From the NCBI RefSeq assembly GCF_030845195.1, contig NZ_CP132543.1, positions 62,001 through 126,000 on the forward strand: 64,000 bases of DNA, written 5' to 3'. Below, piece after piece: positions 26,139 through 35,206 of the stretch (positions within the stretch are counted from its first letter, which is position 1; each line of letters starts with the position of its first letter). This stretch comes from Sanyastnella coralliicola (GTDB taxonomy: Bacteria > Bacteroidota > Bacteroidia > Flavobacteriales_D > Sanyastnellaceae). Both the position numbers and the translations under genes were made by a program. Under the pieces are notes generated by a model that worked only from the letters and a program-made list of their open reading frames with translations, searched no databases and was not told the DNA's origin.

Positions 26139-27471
26139 CAGGGAGTTCAACTTTGGTCACCTTCACGCGCTTTACTTTTCTTCTATCTGATGCATCAACG
26201 GTGAATTGGAGACAATCAAACTCAAAACGCTCACCTTTCAAAGGTATTTTACCAGCCTGCTCAATTACGAAACCGGCAAGGGTATCGCTATCGCCTTTGG
26301 CCGCCTCAAACGGGTCACCATCGATGTCGAGCAATCGATAAATGTCTATCAGGGCTGTCTTTCCTTCGAAGATGTAATTATTTTCATCGAGCTTTGAGTA
26401 GTTGATGTCTTCTTCATCAAACTCATCGGTAATCTCACCAACGATTTCCTCGATGACGTCTTCTAAGGTCACGATTCCAGAGGTTCCTCCGTATTCGTCA
26501 ACGACTACAGCCAGGTGAATCTTCTTCTCTTGGAATTCGCGCAACAGATCATCAATCTTCTTATTCTCTGGAACGAAGAATGGACTGCGAAGCAACACAT
26601 TCCAGTTTTCTGGCTCTTTCTCAAAATGAGGGAGAAGGTCTTTCACGTACAGGATGCCAGCGATCTCGTCAATACTGTCTTTATATACCGGAATACGGGA
26701 GTGTCCGCTGTCAATCACATCATTGAATAAGTCAGCCCAGTTGGTATTAATGTTGAAGCCAGTGACATCGGTTCGTGGCGTCATTATTTGTTTCACATCT
26801 TTCGAGCCAAAACTGACGATTCCTTCGAGAATCTTCTTTTCTTCTTCACTCCGTCCTTCGGTGTCAGTTAGTTCCAAGGCGTGTTCCAGTTCTTCTACAG
26901 AAACAGAGGCAGTAGAATTGTTCGGAAAACGATTTTGAATGGCGCTACCCATCCAAACCAGCGGTCGCCAGAAAGGGAAGAAGATACGTTCGCTCACTTG
27001 CAATGGCATAGCCATGAAACGAGCGAGCTGCAGGTTATAGTTGGTCGCATAAACCTTTGGAATGACCTCACCGAAGAGGACAATCAGAAAGGTAATTCCT
27101 GCTACGTTGATCAAGATTTCCGCGATAGCGCTTAAGCTACCTGGAGGAAAAATTTGCCCCATCACCACAGTAGATAGGAGAATGATCAGGATGTTGATGA
27201 AGTTGTTGAGCACAAGAATGGTGGCCAACAAGTTGCGAGGCCCCGTTTCAATGTCTGGGGCTTCAATCAAATTCAAAATACGTTCAGAGGAGGTCGACTC
27301 TTCTTCTCTTAGAGAAGCCAGTTCACTTGGGCCGATGGAAAAGAAGGCGACTTCTGAACCAGATACCAAGGCACTACACACCAGTAGCAAAAGCATGACA
27401 AGCGTGGGCACAATAAATGCAGTGCTTAATAAGGAAGAGAATATGAAGAGAAGTTCACTCGGAGGTTCCAA
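26128..27471 (-). CDS. gldE: Gliding motility-associated protein GldE (CNNM/CorC family)
   Basis: A 447-residue protein: DUF21 membrane domain (about 20-200) opening with LVCSALVSGSEVAFFSIGPSEL, a CBS pair (about 220-340: IMTPRTDVTGFN and VVDEYGGTSGIVTLEDVIEEIVGEITDEFDEE), then a CorC_HlyC domain. GldE acts with GldD, though its molecular function is unknown. The serine/glycine-rich first helix and the immediate overlap with gldD support the GldE rather than a generic HlyC call. Contains one 13-base word copy (27118-27130). Confidence 0.93.
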   Translation of the reverse strand: MEPPSELLFIFSSLLSTAFIVPTLVMLLLLVCSALVSGSEVAFFSIGPSELASLREEESTSSERILNLIEAPDIETGPRNLLATILVLNNFINILIILLSTVVMGQIFPPGSLSAIAEILINVAGITFLIVLFGEVIPKVYATNYNLQLARFMAMPLQVSERIFFPFWRPLVWMGSAIQNRFPNNSTASVSVEELEHALELTDTEGRSEEEKKILEGIVSFGSKDVKQIMTPRTDVTGFNINTNWADLFNDVIDSGHSRIPVYKDSIDEIAGILYVKDLLPHFEKEPENWNVLLRSPFFVPENKKIDDLLREFQEKKIHLAVVVDEYGGTSGIVTLEDVIEEIVGEITDEFDEEDINYSKLDENNYIFEGKTALIDIYRLLDIDGDPFEAAKGDSDTLAGFVIEQAGKIPLKGERFEFDCLQFTVDASDRRKVKRVKVTKVELPDEE

Positions 27472-27492
27472 ACTCTAAAGATTCGTTCAACA

Positions 27493-27948
27493 TCAGAACG
27501 GGAGGTCGTCTGCCCCTTCGTCCATTTGACCAACTTGCGTTGTCTGTGCTGCTTGAGCTGGCTGAGCCGCTTGCGCTGGATGTGGCGCCTGCGCCTGGCG
27601 GTTGTCTTGTCCTTCAGGACGGCCAAGCAACTGCATAACGTCACCAACTACTTCGGTAGTGTAACGCTTCTGTCCGCTTTCATCTTCCCAAGAACGTGTG
27701 CGAATCTTTCCTTCGATGTACACCTGAGAACCTTTGTGTAGGTATTTTTCTGCAGTTTCAGCCAAACGACGCCACAGCACAACATTGTGCCATTCTGTTT
27801 GGGTACGCTTCTCGCCAGAGTTGCGATCAGTGTATGTTTCTGAAGTTGCGATTGGGAATGAGCATACTGCTACTCCACTTTGTGTATGTCTGAGCTCAGG
27901 GTCTTTTCCGAGATTCCCTAAGAGGATTACTTTGTTTATACCTGCCAT
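27493..27948 (-). CDS. ssb: Single-stranded DNA-binding protein
   Basis: A 151-residue SSB: OB fold (1-105) with [56 protein letters not shown], then a Gln/Ala/Pro-rich linker (about 110-142) and the acidic tip DDLPF that binds partner proteins. It binds ssDNA in replication and repair. mutY is upstream and gldE downstream. A -7 box ends 4 bases before its ATG. Confidence 0.97.
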   Translation of the reverse strand: MAGINKVILLGNLGKDPELRHTQSGVAVCSFPIATSETYTDRNSGEKRTQTEWHNVVLWRRLAETAEKYLHKGSQVYIEGKIRTRSWEDESGQKRYTTEVVGDVMQLLGRPEGQDNRQAQAPHPAQAAQPAQAAQTTQVGQMDEGADDLPF

Positions 27949-27952
27949 AGAA

Positions 27953-27960
27953 CAAAGGTA
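27953..27960 (-). promoter_or_regulatory. -7 box of ssb, close to the start codon
   Basis: TACCTTTG on the minus strand, with 4 bases (TTCT) before the ssb ATG. This spacing predicts an mRNA that starts at or near the ATG. No good -33 TTG is seen. Confidence 0.55.
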
Positions 27961-28000
27961 GCAATATATAAGGCAGTTTATGCCCCCGTGGAAAACTCTT

Positions 28001-29047
28001 CTAGGGGGTCCAGAAGAGGTCTTGTGCTTTGTCTATCAAGCGAGGAATTGGCAAGTTGTCAAAGGCACCTTTCGCTACCCAAGATTCATCATTCTTGGGC
28101 TCAATTTTTTGATCTGTTGAAGCAATGATGAAACGCGCTTGAATCTTCCGATGGGAGAGGATGTGCTTAAAGCTCTCTGAAATGTGGGCTACGTTGAAGC
28201 TTTTCCCCAAAGCCGTTTGTAGTTGGGTGATGGCTTCTTCTTCAGTGATGGCTTTCGGATGTTCGATACTCGGAAAGTCATACATGTTGGCCCAAATACC
28301 CTTCGCTGGCCGTTTTCTCACTAACAGTTCATCTCGATGTTTAAGTACTATATAATAGGTGTGTACTGCTTTGGTTTTCGTTTTCTTCTCTTTGAACGGA
28401 ATGCGGTCGAAGCTTTGGTCTTTATTCGCCTGGCAATCATCTTGCCACGGACAGCTGCTACAAAGCGGGTTTTGGGGTTTGCATACCAAGGCACCGAGTT
28501 CCATGACGCTTTGGTTGAAGTCGCCAGGGTGGGAGTTAGGTAAGATCTTGGTCATGGTTTCGCGTACTTTTTTCTCGCCTTTGGCGGAATTGATCGCGTC
28601 TTCCATGCCAATCAATCGCGAAATCACGCGAAGTACATTTCCATCGACAACAGGGATGGCTTCATTGTAAGCGATGGAAGCAATGGCTGCTGCGGTGTAC
28701 GGACCAATTCCCTTTAAGCTGCGTAACCCTTCCGCGCTAGCGGGAAAAACACCATCATGCTCATTTACCACTTGTTTGGCAGCAAAAAGCAGGTTGCGCG
28801 CACGAGAATAGTAGCCTAGTCCTTGCCAGAGCTTTAAAACCTCTTCTTCTTCCGCGCTAGCGAGGTCATGAACGGTAGAAAAACGGTCAGTAAATTTCAG
28901 GTAATAGGCCGTCCCTTGATCCACCCGAGTCTGCTGAAGAATAATCTCTGAAAGCCAGATCTTGAAGGGGTTAGCGTCTTCGCGCCAAGGTAGCTGACGC
29001 TTATTTTGCTGGTACCATTCGAGGATCTTTTCCGCTAATACTTCCAT
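28001..29047 (-). CDS. mutY: A/G-specific adenine DNA glycosylase
   Basis: A 348-residue MutY, which removes adenine mispaired with 8-oxoguanine. It has the N-terminal glycosylase domain ([24 protein letters not shown]; helix-hairpin-helix [17 protein letters not shown] with the catalytic Asp in VVDGNVLRV), the [4Fe-4S] cysteines in [18 protein letters not shown], and a NUDIX-like C-terminal domain that reads 8-oxoG (from about 220). The ATG at 29047 is chosen; the frame's earlier start is a TTG. Two exact copies of the 13-base word lie in it. Confidence 0.97.
   Translation of the reverse strand: MEVLAEKILEWYQQNKRQLPWREDANPFKIWLSEIILQQTRVDQGTAYYLKFTDRFSTVHDLASAEEEEVLKLWQGLGYYSRARNLLFAAKQVVNEHDGVFPASAEGLRSLKGIGPYTAAAIASIAYNEAIPVVDGNVLRVISRLIGMEDAINSAKGEKKVRETMTKILPNSHPGDFNQSVMELGALVCKPQNPLCSSCPWQDDCQANKDQSFDRIPFKEKKTKTKAVHTYYIVLKHRDELLVRKRPAKGIWANMYDFPSIEHPKAITEEEAITQLQTALGKSFNVAHISESFKHILSHRKIQARFIIASTDQKIEPKNDESWVAKGAFDNLPIPRLIDKAQDLFWTP
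28730..28862 (-). repeat. Dispersed 13-base word CGCTANCGCGGAA (two of at least 11 copies)
   Basis: Two exact copies of CGCTAGCGCGGAA (minus strand) at 28730-28742 and 28850-28862 in mutY. Further exact copies: 44077-44089 (+), 48277-48289 (+), 49825-49837 (+), 51210-51222 (-). With T at the variable place: 11147-11159 (+), 27118-27130 (-), 39833-39845 (+). With A: 3870-3882 (-), 40559-40571 (+). One-mismatch copies: 20314-20326 (+), 50233-50245 (+). All are inside genes. It reads as ASAE, AIAE or ANAE in eight, but in other frames or the opposite strand in the rest. Confidence 0.85.
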
Positions 29048-29120
29048 CTGCTTGTAACACAAGGGATTGTTAATTGTTAAAAATGACGGAGCACTATTTT
29101 AGTTTTCAATGAAATAGGAC

Positions 29121-29128
29121 TATCTTTG
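29121..29128 (+). promoter_or_regulatory. -7 box of the HU gene
   Basis: TATCTTTG, a perfect TAnnTTTG, 36 bases before the HU ATG. A T-rich stretch (TTTTAG) lies near the expected -33 region. Confidence 0.6.
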
Positions 29129-29164
29129 CGCTCCGTTTTTTGAGAACCACAAATAGAAGAAATT

Positions 29165-29455
29165 ATGACGAAGGCGGATATCGTGAACGAGATCGCAGAC
29201 AAGACTGGAATTGAGAAAGCTGACGTGCAGACTACCATCGAAGCATTTATGGCAACTGTAAAGGGGTCATTGGAAAAAGGTGAAAATGTGTACCTACGCG
29301 GATTCGGAAGCTTTGTGATCAAAACACGCGCTAAGAAGACTGGACGTAACATCTTGAAGAACACAACGATCGTTATTCCAGCACATAATATTCCTTCATT
29401 CAAGCCTGCGAAAACATTCGTAGACGGGGTGAAGAACAAGGTCTCTGTTAAGTAA
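29165..29455 (+). CDS. HU/IHF-family DNA-binding protein
   Basis: A 96-residue histone-like protein: MTKADIVNEIADKTGIEKADVQTTIEAFM dimerisation helices, GENVYLRGFGSFVIKTRAKKTGRNI arm base, and the DNA-intercalating arm region with NTTIVIPAHNIPSFKPAKTF, typical of HU/IHF including the Pro at the arm tip. It would compact and bend DNA. Its stop overlaps the next start as TAATG, an odd coupling between a nucleoid protein and a TPR protein. Confidence 0.96.
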   Translation: MTKADIVNEIADKTGIEKADVQTTIEAFMATVKGSLEKGENVYLRGFGSFVIKTRAKKTGRNILKNTTIVIPAHNIPSFKPAKTFVDGVKNKVSVK

Positions 29456-30054
29456 TGAGCGGTAAGACCGCCAAACTTGCAGTTGTACTAGGCGCAATAG
29501 CCCTGATCGTTCTTTTTATGGTAATGCCTCGCCAACCGGAATCGGTGGTCGAGGAAGTAGGTGAACAAAAGCCTGCATCGGCAGCTGAGATTGAACTCAT
29601 GGCAGCCGTGGAGCAAGTCCAAAATGGGGGAAACCCTATGGAAGGGATTATGCGCATCAGAGCACTGCTAGAAGAAGATTCTACGTATGCCGATGCACAC
29701 CTTTGGTTGGGCTTCTTCAGCTTGCAGTCTGGGCAAACCGACAAAGCAGTGAGTCGCTTCAATAAAGTGAAGCAACTTGACCCACTCAACCCAGAGCCAT
29801 TTTGGCAATTGGGAATGATGCACATCGACAAGGAAGACTATCGATCTGCGATTCCTGAGCTGGAACAAGCAGTGGTGAGAGATTCAGCTTATGTGAATGG
29901 CATGTTCTTCATGGCGCGATGCTACGAAGAGCTACAAATGCCAGACAGCGCTTTGTTCTACTACGAAAGTTACCTGCCTTTCGCACCCGATACTGTGGTG
30001 ACGAATCGCGTGAACGACTTTATAACAAATTTGAAAGAAGAAATAAACCGATAA
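29455..30054 (+). CDS. Membrane-anchored TPR protein
   Basis: 199 residues with an N-terminal membrane helix (about 6-24) and three TPR units: AHLWLGFFSLQSGQTDKAVSRFNKV (75-105), PFWQLGMMHIDKEDYRSAIPELEQAV (110-145) and GMFFMARCYEELQMPDSALFYYESYL (147-175). Such proteins act as scaffolds; the partner is unknown. The start overlaps the HU stop by one base. It is the usual gene between hup and rng in this phylum. Confidence 0.85.
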   Translation: MSGKTAKLAVVLGAIALIVLFMVMPRQPESVVEEVGEQKPASAAEIELMAAVEQVQNGGNPMEGIMRIRALLEEDSTYADAHLWLGFFSLQSGQTDKAVSRFNKVKQLDPLNPEPFWQLGMMHIDKEDYRSAIPELEQAVVRDSAYVNGMFFMARCYEELQMPDSALFYYESYLPFAPDTVVTNRVNDFITNLKEEINR

Positions 30055-30057
30055 GCT

Positions 30058-30150
30058 ATGCCAAGCGGAAAGAAAAGAAAGCGTCATAAGATGTCGACGC
30101 ACAAGCGCAAGAAGAGGCTTCGTAAGAACAGACACAAGAAGAAGAAGTAA
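30058..30150 (+). CDS. Tiny basic protein, AURKAIP1/COX24 (mS38)-like
   Basis: A 30-residue protein, MPSGKKRKRHKMSTHKRKKR then LRKNRHKKKK, with about two thirds basic residues. It starts 4 bases after the TPR gene stop and is followed by a terminator. The sequence matches the short bacteroidotal proteins labelled AURKAIP1/COX24 domain, homologous to the C-terminal tail of mitochondrial ribosomal protein mS38, so it is probably a small ribosomal subunit component. Too short for most gene finders, but the sequence pattern and its place directly before rng leave little doubt that it is real. Confidence 0.85.
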   Translation: MPSGKKRKRHKMSTHKRKKRLRKNRHKKKK

Positions 30151-30156
30151 TCTGTT

Positions 30157-30190
30157 CGGGTGCTATTTAGCACCCGCAACTTTCTTTTTC
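30157..30190 (+). terminator. Terminator after the small basic protein
   Basis: Perfect 9-bp stem CGGGTGCTA / TAGCACCCG with a TT loop, then a pyrimidine-rich, T-rich tail rather than a clean T run. Good stem, moderate tail. Confidence 0.7.
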
Positions 30191-30227
30191 TTATTGTTCT
30201 AATGAAGTAACGTTTAATGCGCAGCAT

Positions 30228-31781
30228 GTGAATGTAGAACTGGTCATAAATTCTACGAAAGAAGGCACTGAAATAGCCTTGCTTCATGACCGGACGCTGG
30301 TTGAATTGCACAAAGAGCATGTCAACCAAGAATATGCTGTAGGAGACCTATACGTAGGTAAGGTTCGCAAAGTATTGCCGAGCCTTAATGCAGCATTTGT
30401 GGATGTTGGATACGAGAGAGATGCGTTTTTGCATTACCTCGATCTAGGTCCGCAGTTTGCCTCGATGAAATTGTACGCGAGGCGCGTTATGACGGGAAAA
30501 CAGCAGTCCTCTAGTCTGGCAGACTTCCGAAAGTTGCCTGACATTGATAAGGGGGGTAAGATCAAAGATCAGCTGTCGAGCAGCCAGCAAGTGCTGGTGC
30601 AAGTCGCAAAAGAGCCTATTTCAGCCAAAGGTCCGCGCCTGACAACGGAAGTAACGTTGCCGGGTCGCTTCATTGTGCTCGTGCCTTTTTCTACAAAAAT
30701 CTCCCTTTCACAACGTATCCAGAACGAAGAAGAACGTACGCGTCTTCGTCGTCTGATGCAGAGTATCAAGCCGCCTAACTTCGGTGTGATCGTACGTACG
30801 GTTGCCGAAAATAAGGGAGCGGCTGAACTGCACGCTGACTTGTCTGAGCAAGTAAAGCGTTGGGAGCAGCTGTATGACAACCTCAAGAAGAACAAGAAAC
30901 CACCTCACCGTGTCTTAGGTGAGATTGGTAAAACCAACGCGCTGTTGCGCGATATTCTGACACCGAATTTCTCTGCTATTCACGTCAACGACGAAGGCAT
31001 TGCGAATGAGGTGAAAGATTTCCTTCGCTCCATTGCTCCTGATAAAGAAGGGGTGGTGAAGCTGTCGAAAGGAAAAGACCTCTTTGATACCTTCCACATC
31101 CACAAACAGATCAAAGCAACCTTCGGGAAGCAGGTAAATCTAAAGAGCGGTGCGTACTTGATTATCGAGCATACGGAGGCCATGCACGTGATTGACGTGA
31201 ACAGTGGTGGACGTAAAGGCGGTGTCAAGAATCAAGAGGAAAACGCACTCCAGACCAACCTCGAATGTGCACGCGAAATTGCTCGCATCTTGCGCCTTCG
31301 TGATATGGGTGGAATCATTTGTATCGACTTCATCGATATGGGTGACCGTGCGAACCAGAAGAAACTATTCGAAGAGCTGAAAAAAGCCATGTCAACCGAC
31401 AAGGCGAAGCACAACATTCTTCCTCCAAGTCGTTTCGGAGTGGTAGAAATCACTCGCCAGCGTGTTCGCGAGGTAACTGATATTACTACGGCTGAGAAAT
31501 GTCCTTCTTGTGGAGGTAAGGGAGTAGTGGAAGCTCCGATCCTATTCACAGATACCATCGAAAATAACTTGCGCTACCTGCGTGAGGATAAGAAGATGAC
31601 CAATGTTCGTTTGGTAGTGCACCCAATGGTGGAGGCTTACCTGACGAAAGGACTCTGGAATAGCACCATCAAGAAGTGGCGTAAGCAGTACAAGATGAAG
31701 ATTGCGCTTGAAGCGAATTCATCACTCCAATTCCTGGAGCATCATTTCTACGATAGTAAAGACGAAGAGATCACCCTCTGA
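30228..31781 (+). CDS. rng: Ribonuclease G/E family endoribonuclease
   Basis: A 517-residue RNase G/E. N-terminal S1 RNA-binding domain (about 37-130: VGDLYVGKVRKVLPSLNAAFVDVGYERDAFLHYLDL), DNase-I-like catalytic domain with the metal-binding aspartates in HVIDVNSGGRKGG and CIDFIDMGD, then the zinc-link motif CPSCGGKG. No long disordered C-terminal scaffold as in E. coli RNase E, hence RNase G-like. It starts at a GTG; an ATG two bases upstream is out of frame. It cleaves mRNA and rRNA precursors. Confidence 0.95.
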   Translation: MNVELVINSTKEGTEIALLHDRTLVELHKEHVNQEYAVGDLYVGKVRKVLPSLNAAFVDVGYERDAFLHYLDLGPQFASMKLYARRVMTGKQQSSSLADFRKLPDIDKGGKIKDQLSSSQQVLVQVAKEPISAKGPRLTTEVTLPGRFIVLVPFSTKISLSQRIQNEEERTRLRRLMQSIKPPNFGVIVRTVAENKGAAELHADLSEQVKRWEQLYDNLKKNKKPPHRVLGEIGKTNALLRDILTPNFSAIHVNDEGIANEVKDFLRSIAPDKEGVVKLSKGKDLFDTFHIHKQIKATFGKQVNLKSGAYLIIEHTEAMHVIDVNSGGRKGGVKNQEENALQTNLECAREIARILRLRDMGGIICIDFIDMGDRANQKKLFEELKKAMSTDKAKHNILPPSRFGVVEITRQRVREVTDITTAEKCPSCGGKGVVEAPILFTDTIENNLRYLREDKKMTNVRLVVHPMVEAYLTKGLWNSTIKKWRKQYKMKIALEANSSLQFLEHHFYDSKDEEITL

Positions 31782-33008
31782 TCATCTTACCTCACTCGGA
31801 AAGGCTATGAAATGCTTGAGTACCGGTTGGCTTAATGTTGACAGGTTCAAGTGGTCACTTGCTTCGGCTACATCTTTTGTGGTGCCATCCTTGAACAAGA
31901 TCTTGATCTCGTTAGCGGCGGAACTGTACGCACGGTTGTCGATAGACTCCTGAATCAAGAAGTATGAAGCTTCGTGGTCGTTCAAGTTGAAGGTATTCTT
32001 GATGCGCTCAATCTTCTCATGAACTTCAGCCTCTGAGAACTCTTCTTTTCGAAGATCAATCTTGAATAGCTCACGTGATGACAGGCGCTTACAAAGCTCA
32101 GCTAGTACAGTGTCTTCGTGATCTTGCCATACTTTGATGGAGCTCAAAATATCGTAATCATCTAAACGACAGAAGGTGCTCAATACATCTGGATTACTCA
32201 AGAATTCTTCTCGAGTAAAGTCGTTGTTGAGGAAAGTCATTAACGCCGGTGAAGCAAAGAGTTCTACTCCTTCTCGGCTTAGTTCTTTCGCTCGTTTTAG
32301 AATATTCACCAGCATGAACTCAGCAGAAAGTACTGTCTTGTGAAGGTAAACCTGCCAGTACATCAGGCGACGGGCAACGATGAACTTCTCAATTGAATAG
32401 ATTCCTTTCTCTTCTACCACCAATTGATCATCCACCACATTCAACATCTTAATAATGCGGTCTGATCCTACTTGTCCTTCAGTGACTCCCGAGTAGAAAC
32501 TGTCACGGCGCAAGTAGTCAAGTCGATCCATGTCGAGCTGACTAGATACAAGCTGGTGTAGGAAGTGCTTTGGATAGTGATTGTTGAAGATCTCAATCGT
32601 CATATCGAGCTCACCATTCAACTCTTCGTTGAGGTAGTTCATGATGAAGACTGAGATGTCTTCGTGGCTAATCCCCTTCACCAAGGTGTGCTCTAGTGCA
32701 TGCGAGAACGGACCATGGCCAATGTCGTGCAACAAAATAGCAGTGCAGACCGCCTTTGCTTCTTCCTCCGTGATTTCGTGTCCTTTTTGACGGATCTCTT
32801 CTATGGCTCCTTGCATCAAATGCATGGCACCAATGGCATGATGAAAACGGTTGTGCGTCGCTCCCGGATACACCAAGTGAGATAAGCCCAATTGAGAAAT
32901 TCGACGTAAGCGTTGGAAGTAAGGATGGTCAATGAGATCTAAGAGACGTTCGTAGCGCAAAGTGATAAAGCCATAGACCGGGTCGTTCAGGATCTTACGT
33001 TTGTTCAT
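31782..33008 (-). CDS. HD-domain phosphohydrolase (dNTPase-like)
   Basis: A 408-residue HD-superfamily protein. The metal-binding residues are visible: NRFHHAIGAMHLM (first His), ILLHDIGHGPFSHALEH (HD pair), and SSQLDMDRLDYLRRDSFYSG (final Asp). This pattern belongs to SAMHD1/dGTPase-like hydrolases. The frame extends to 33374 upstream, but I start at the ATG at 33008 (MNKRKILNDPVYGFI), 79 bases after a TATATTTG promoter box. It is divergent from porX. The role could be dNTP control or nucleotide signalling. Confidence 0.9.
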   Translation of the reverse strand: MNKRKILNDPVYGFITLRYERLLDLIDHPYFQRLRRISQLGLSHLVYPGATHNRFHHAIGAMHLMQGAIEEIRQKGHEITEEEAKAVCTAILLHDIGHGPFSHALEHTLVKGISHEDISVFIMNYLNEELNGELDMTIEIFNNHYPKHFLHQLVSSQLDMDRLDYLRRDSFYSGVTEGQVGSDRIIKMLNVVDDQLVVEEKGIYSIEKFIVARRLMYWQVYLHKTVLSAEFMLVNILKRAKELSREGVELFASPALMTFLNNDFTREEFLSNPDVLSTFCRLDDYDILSSIKVWQDHEDTVLAELCKRLSSRELFKIDLRKEEFSEAEVHEKIERIKNTFNLNDHEASYFLIQESIDNRAYSSAANEIKILFKDGTTKDVAEASDHLNLSTLSQPVLKHFIAFPSEVR

Positions 33009-33087
33009 GTGTTCTTGAATCTCACTGCGCAGGGCACGAAACTGCGCTACTTTGCGTTTCTTTGTGGTAGTGGCGAAATCGCCGCTC

Positions 33088-33095
33088 CAAATATA
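33088..33095 (-). promoter_or_regulatory. -7 box of the HD hydrolase gene
   Basis: TATATTTG on the minus strand, a perfect TAnnTTTG in the 140-base space between the divergent HD gene and porX. Predicted leader about 70 bases. On the plus strand only a one-base-short TACTTTG (around 33049) is seen for porX. Confidence 0.5.
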
Positions 33096-33148
33096 GCCAA
33101 AGCACCGCGGTAAGAAGGTGTCTGGCATAAATTCAGAAGCTACACTAC

Positions 33149-34705
33149 ATGTCACAAGTACGGATCCTTTGGGCAGATGACGAGATCGACCTGCTAAAAC
33201 CCCACGTTCTCTTTCTTGAACAAAAAGGCTACGAGGTCGTTGCCGTGAACAATGGTGCCGAGGCAGTAGAGTTGGCCGAGGAACAACACTTCGATATCGT
33301 GTTCCTCGATGAGAACATGCCTGGATTGAGTGGCTTGGAGACCCTTCAGAAGATGAAGGAAAATGATGCGACACTTCCGATCATTATGATCACCAAAAGT
33401 GAAGAGGAGCACATCATGGAAGAGGCCATTGGTTCCAAGATTTCTGACTACCTGATCAAGCCGGTGAATCCAAATCAGATTCTTCTTTCAATCAAAAAGA
33501 ATCTAGATAAGAATCGCTTGGTGAGTGAGCGCACTACTTCTGGATATCAACGACAGTTCCAGCAGATTGGAATGCAGTTGAACGATCGATTAGACTATCA
33601 TGATTGGACTGAACTCTACAAGAAACTTGTTTACTGGGATCTGGAATTAGAAGATTCACAAGACAAGGGTATGAGTGAGGTTTTCCGCATGCAACAGATC
33701 GATGCGAACAACCAATTCGTTCGCTTTATCAAAGAGAATTATGAGGATTGGCTCAACGGAATTGAAGAAGCTCCGGTGATGTCGCACAACCTCTTTCAGA
33801 ATAAGGTGAAGCCGATCATCGAGTCTACGGGTGACAAGCCTGTTTTCCTCTTCTTGATCGACAACCTTCGTTACGATCAGTGGAAGACTCTTCAACCGCG
33901 CATCAGCGAATTCCTTCGCGTGGAGGATGAAGAGATGTTCTATTCGATCTTGCCTACAGCTACGCATTATGCTCGTAACGCGATTTTCGCGGGCTTGATG
34001 CCTTCTGAAATTGCACGTCGTTTCCCTGACATGTGGAAGACAGAAAACGATGAAGGCGGGAAGAACAATCACGAAGCAGACTTTTTGGCGAGCAACCTGA
34101 AGCGCATGGGAATGGATATCTCATGGAGCTACAACAAGATCACCAACTTGAACGCCGGGAAGCGATTGGCCGACTCATTCTTCGAGCTGAAGGACAACAA
34201 GCTAAATGTGATCGTCTACAACTTCGTAGATATGCTTTCGCATGCCCGCACTGAGATGGAGGTGATTAAGGAGCTTGCTGATGATTCACCAGCTTACCGA
34301 TCACTGACGCAGTCATGGTTCGATCATAGTCCGTTGATTGAAATGATGCAGAAGGCAGCCGAAATGGGTGGTCACTTCATCATTACAACCGATCACGGAA
34401 CGGTACGAGTAGAAGACCCAGTGAAGATTGTGGGAGATCGCAACACCAATACGAATCTTCGTTACAAGGCAGGGCGAAACCTCAACTACAACGAGAAAGA
34501 AGTTTACGAGGTACGTGATCCAGACGATGTCTTCTTGCCGAAATACAATGTATCAACTCACTATGTCTTCGCGACGAAGGATGATTTCTTTGTTTACCCG
34601 AACAACTACAATCACTTCGTGAAGTACTATCGCCATACTTTCCAGCACGGAGGGGTATCCATGGAAGAGATGTTGATTCCATTTATCTCATTGTCTACGA
34701 AGTAA
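33149..34705 (+). CDS. porX: T9SS regulator PorX (response regulator with PglZ-type phosphatase domain)
   Basis: A 518-residue protein: receiver domain (about 1-120) with phosphoacceptor Asp in FLDENMPGLSG, the MITKSEEE lysine and ISDYLIKPVNP; a helical linker; then a PglZ/alkaline-phosphatase-like domain (about 205-518) with metal-binding segments FLFLIDNLRYDQW, FVDMLSHARTEM, ITTDHGTVRV and NTNLRYKAGRNL. PorX pairs with the kinase PorY and the sigma factor SigP to control T9SS genes. The genes for its partners are not in the window. It is followed by tsaE and alanine dehydrogenase, as usual. Confidence 0.97.
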   Translation: MSQVRILWADDEIDLLKPHVLFLEQKGYEVVAVNNGAEAVELAEEQHFDIVFLDENMPGLSGLETLQKMKENDATLPIIMITKSEEEHIMEEAIGSKISDYLIKPVNPNQILLSIKKNLDKNRLVSERTTSGYQRQFQQIGMQLNDRLDYHDWTELYKKLVYWDLELEDSQDKGMSEVFRMQQIDANNQFVRFIKENYEDWLNGIEEAPVMSHNLFQNKVKPIIESTGDKPVFLFLIDNLRYDQWKTLQPRISEFLRVEDEEMFYSILPTATHYARNAIFAGLMPSEIARRFPDMWKTENDEGGKNNHEADFLASNLKRMGMDISWSYNKITNLNAGKRLADSFFELKDNKLNVIVYNFVDMLSHARTEMEVIKELADDSPAYRSLTQSWFDHSPLIEMMQKAAEMGGHFIITTDHGTVRVEDPVKIVGDRNTNTNLRYKAGRNLNYNEKEVYEVRDPDDVFLPKYNVSTHYVFATKDDFFVYPNNYNHFVKYYRHTFQHGGVSMEEMLIPFISLSTK

Positions 34706-34706
34706 G

Positions 34707-35126
34707 ATGAACTTTCGCGCACCTGATCTGCCAGCCATGGAGGAAGTGGCGAAGCAGTTGATTGACTTGTTACCCGACGATGGAATCATCGTGGTAGAAG
34801 GCGAAATGGGTGCGGGAAAAACTACCTTGATTACTCAATTGTGTGCGGCACTTGGAGTAGAAGACAAGGTGAGTAGTCCGACATTTTCATTGGTCAATGA
34901 ATACCGAACGTCAGATGATGATTTGATCTTCCATTTTGATTTGTACCGACTCGAAGATCCGGAAGAAGCCCTTGATTTTGGAATCGAAGAGTACTTCGAT
35001 CAAGGCGCTCGTTGTTTCATTGAATGGGCTGATCGATTGGGGTCATACCTTCCCGAAACCCACTATGTGATATCAATTGAAGACCAAGAAGGGACGCGCT
35101 CCATCACATTTACCAAGAATCAATAG
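34707..35126 (+). CDS. tsaE: tRNA threonylcarbamoyl-adenosine ATPase TsaE
   Basis: A 139-residue P-loop ATPase of the t6A37 tRNA modification complex. Walker A is GEMGAGKTTL, with SSPTFSLVNEY, the HFDLYRLEDPEEALDFGIEEYF segment and FIEWADRLGSYLP, all hallmarks of TsaE. It starts one base after the porX stop region. TsaB of the same complex is at 49741 in this window. Confidence 0.98.
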   Translation: MNFRAPDLPAMEEVAKQLIDLLPDDGIIVVEGEMGAGKTTLITQLCAALGVEDKVSSPTFSLVNEYRTSDDDLIFHFDLYRLEDPEEALDFGIEEYFDQGARCFIEWADRLGSYLPETHYVISIEDQEGTRSITFTKNQ

Positions 35127-35206
35127 TTGATCCTTCGCAGAGTTTTGAGAGCTAAACAAGCCTCCCAATTCCGTATCTTCGAGAACTAAGCTTAACATCC
35201 CGGTCG

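Noticed and set aside
33009-33374. N-terminal extension of the HD hydrolase frame
   Set aside because: It is upstream of the promoter box and overlaps porX on the other strand; the sequence is Arg/Ser-rich and unlike the family.
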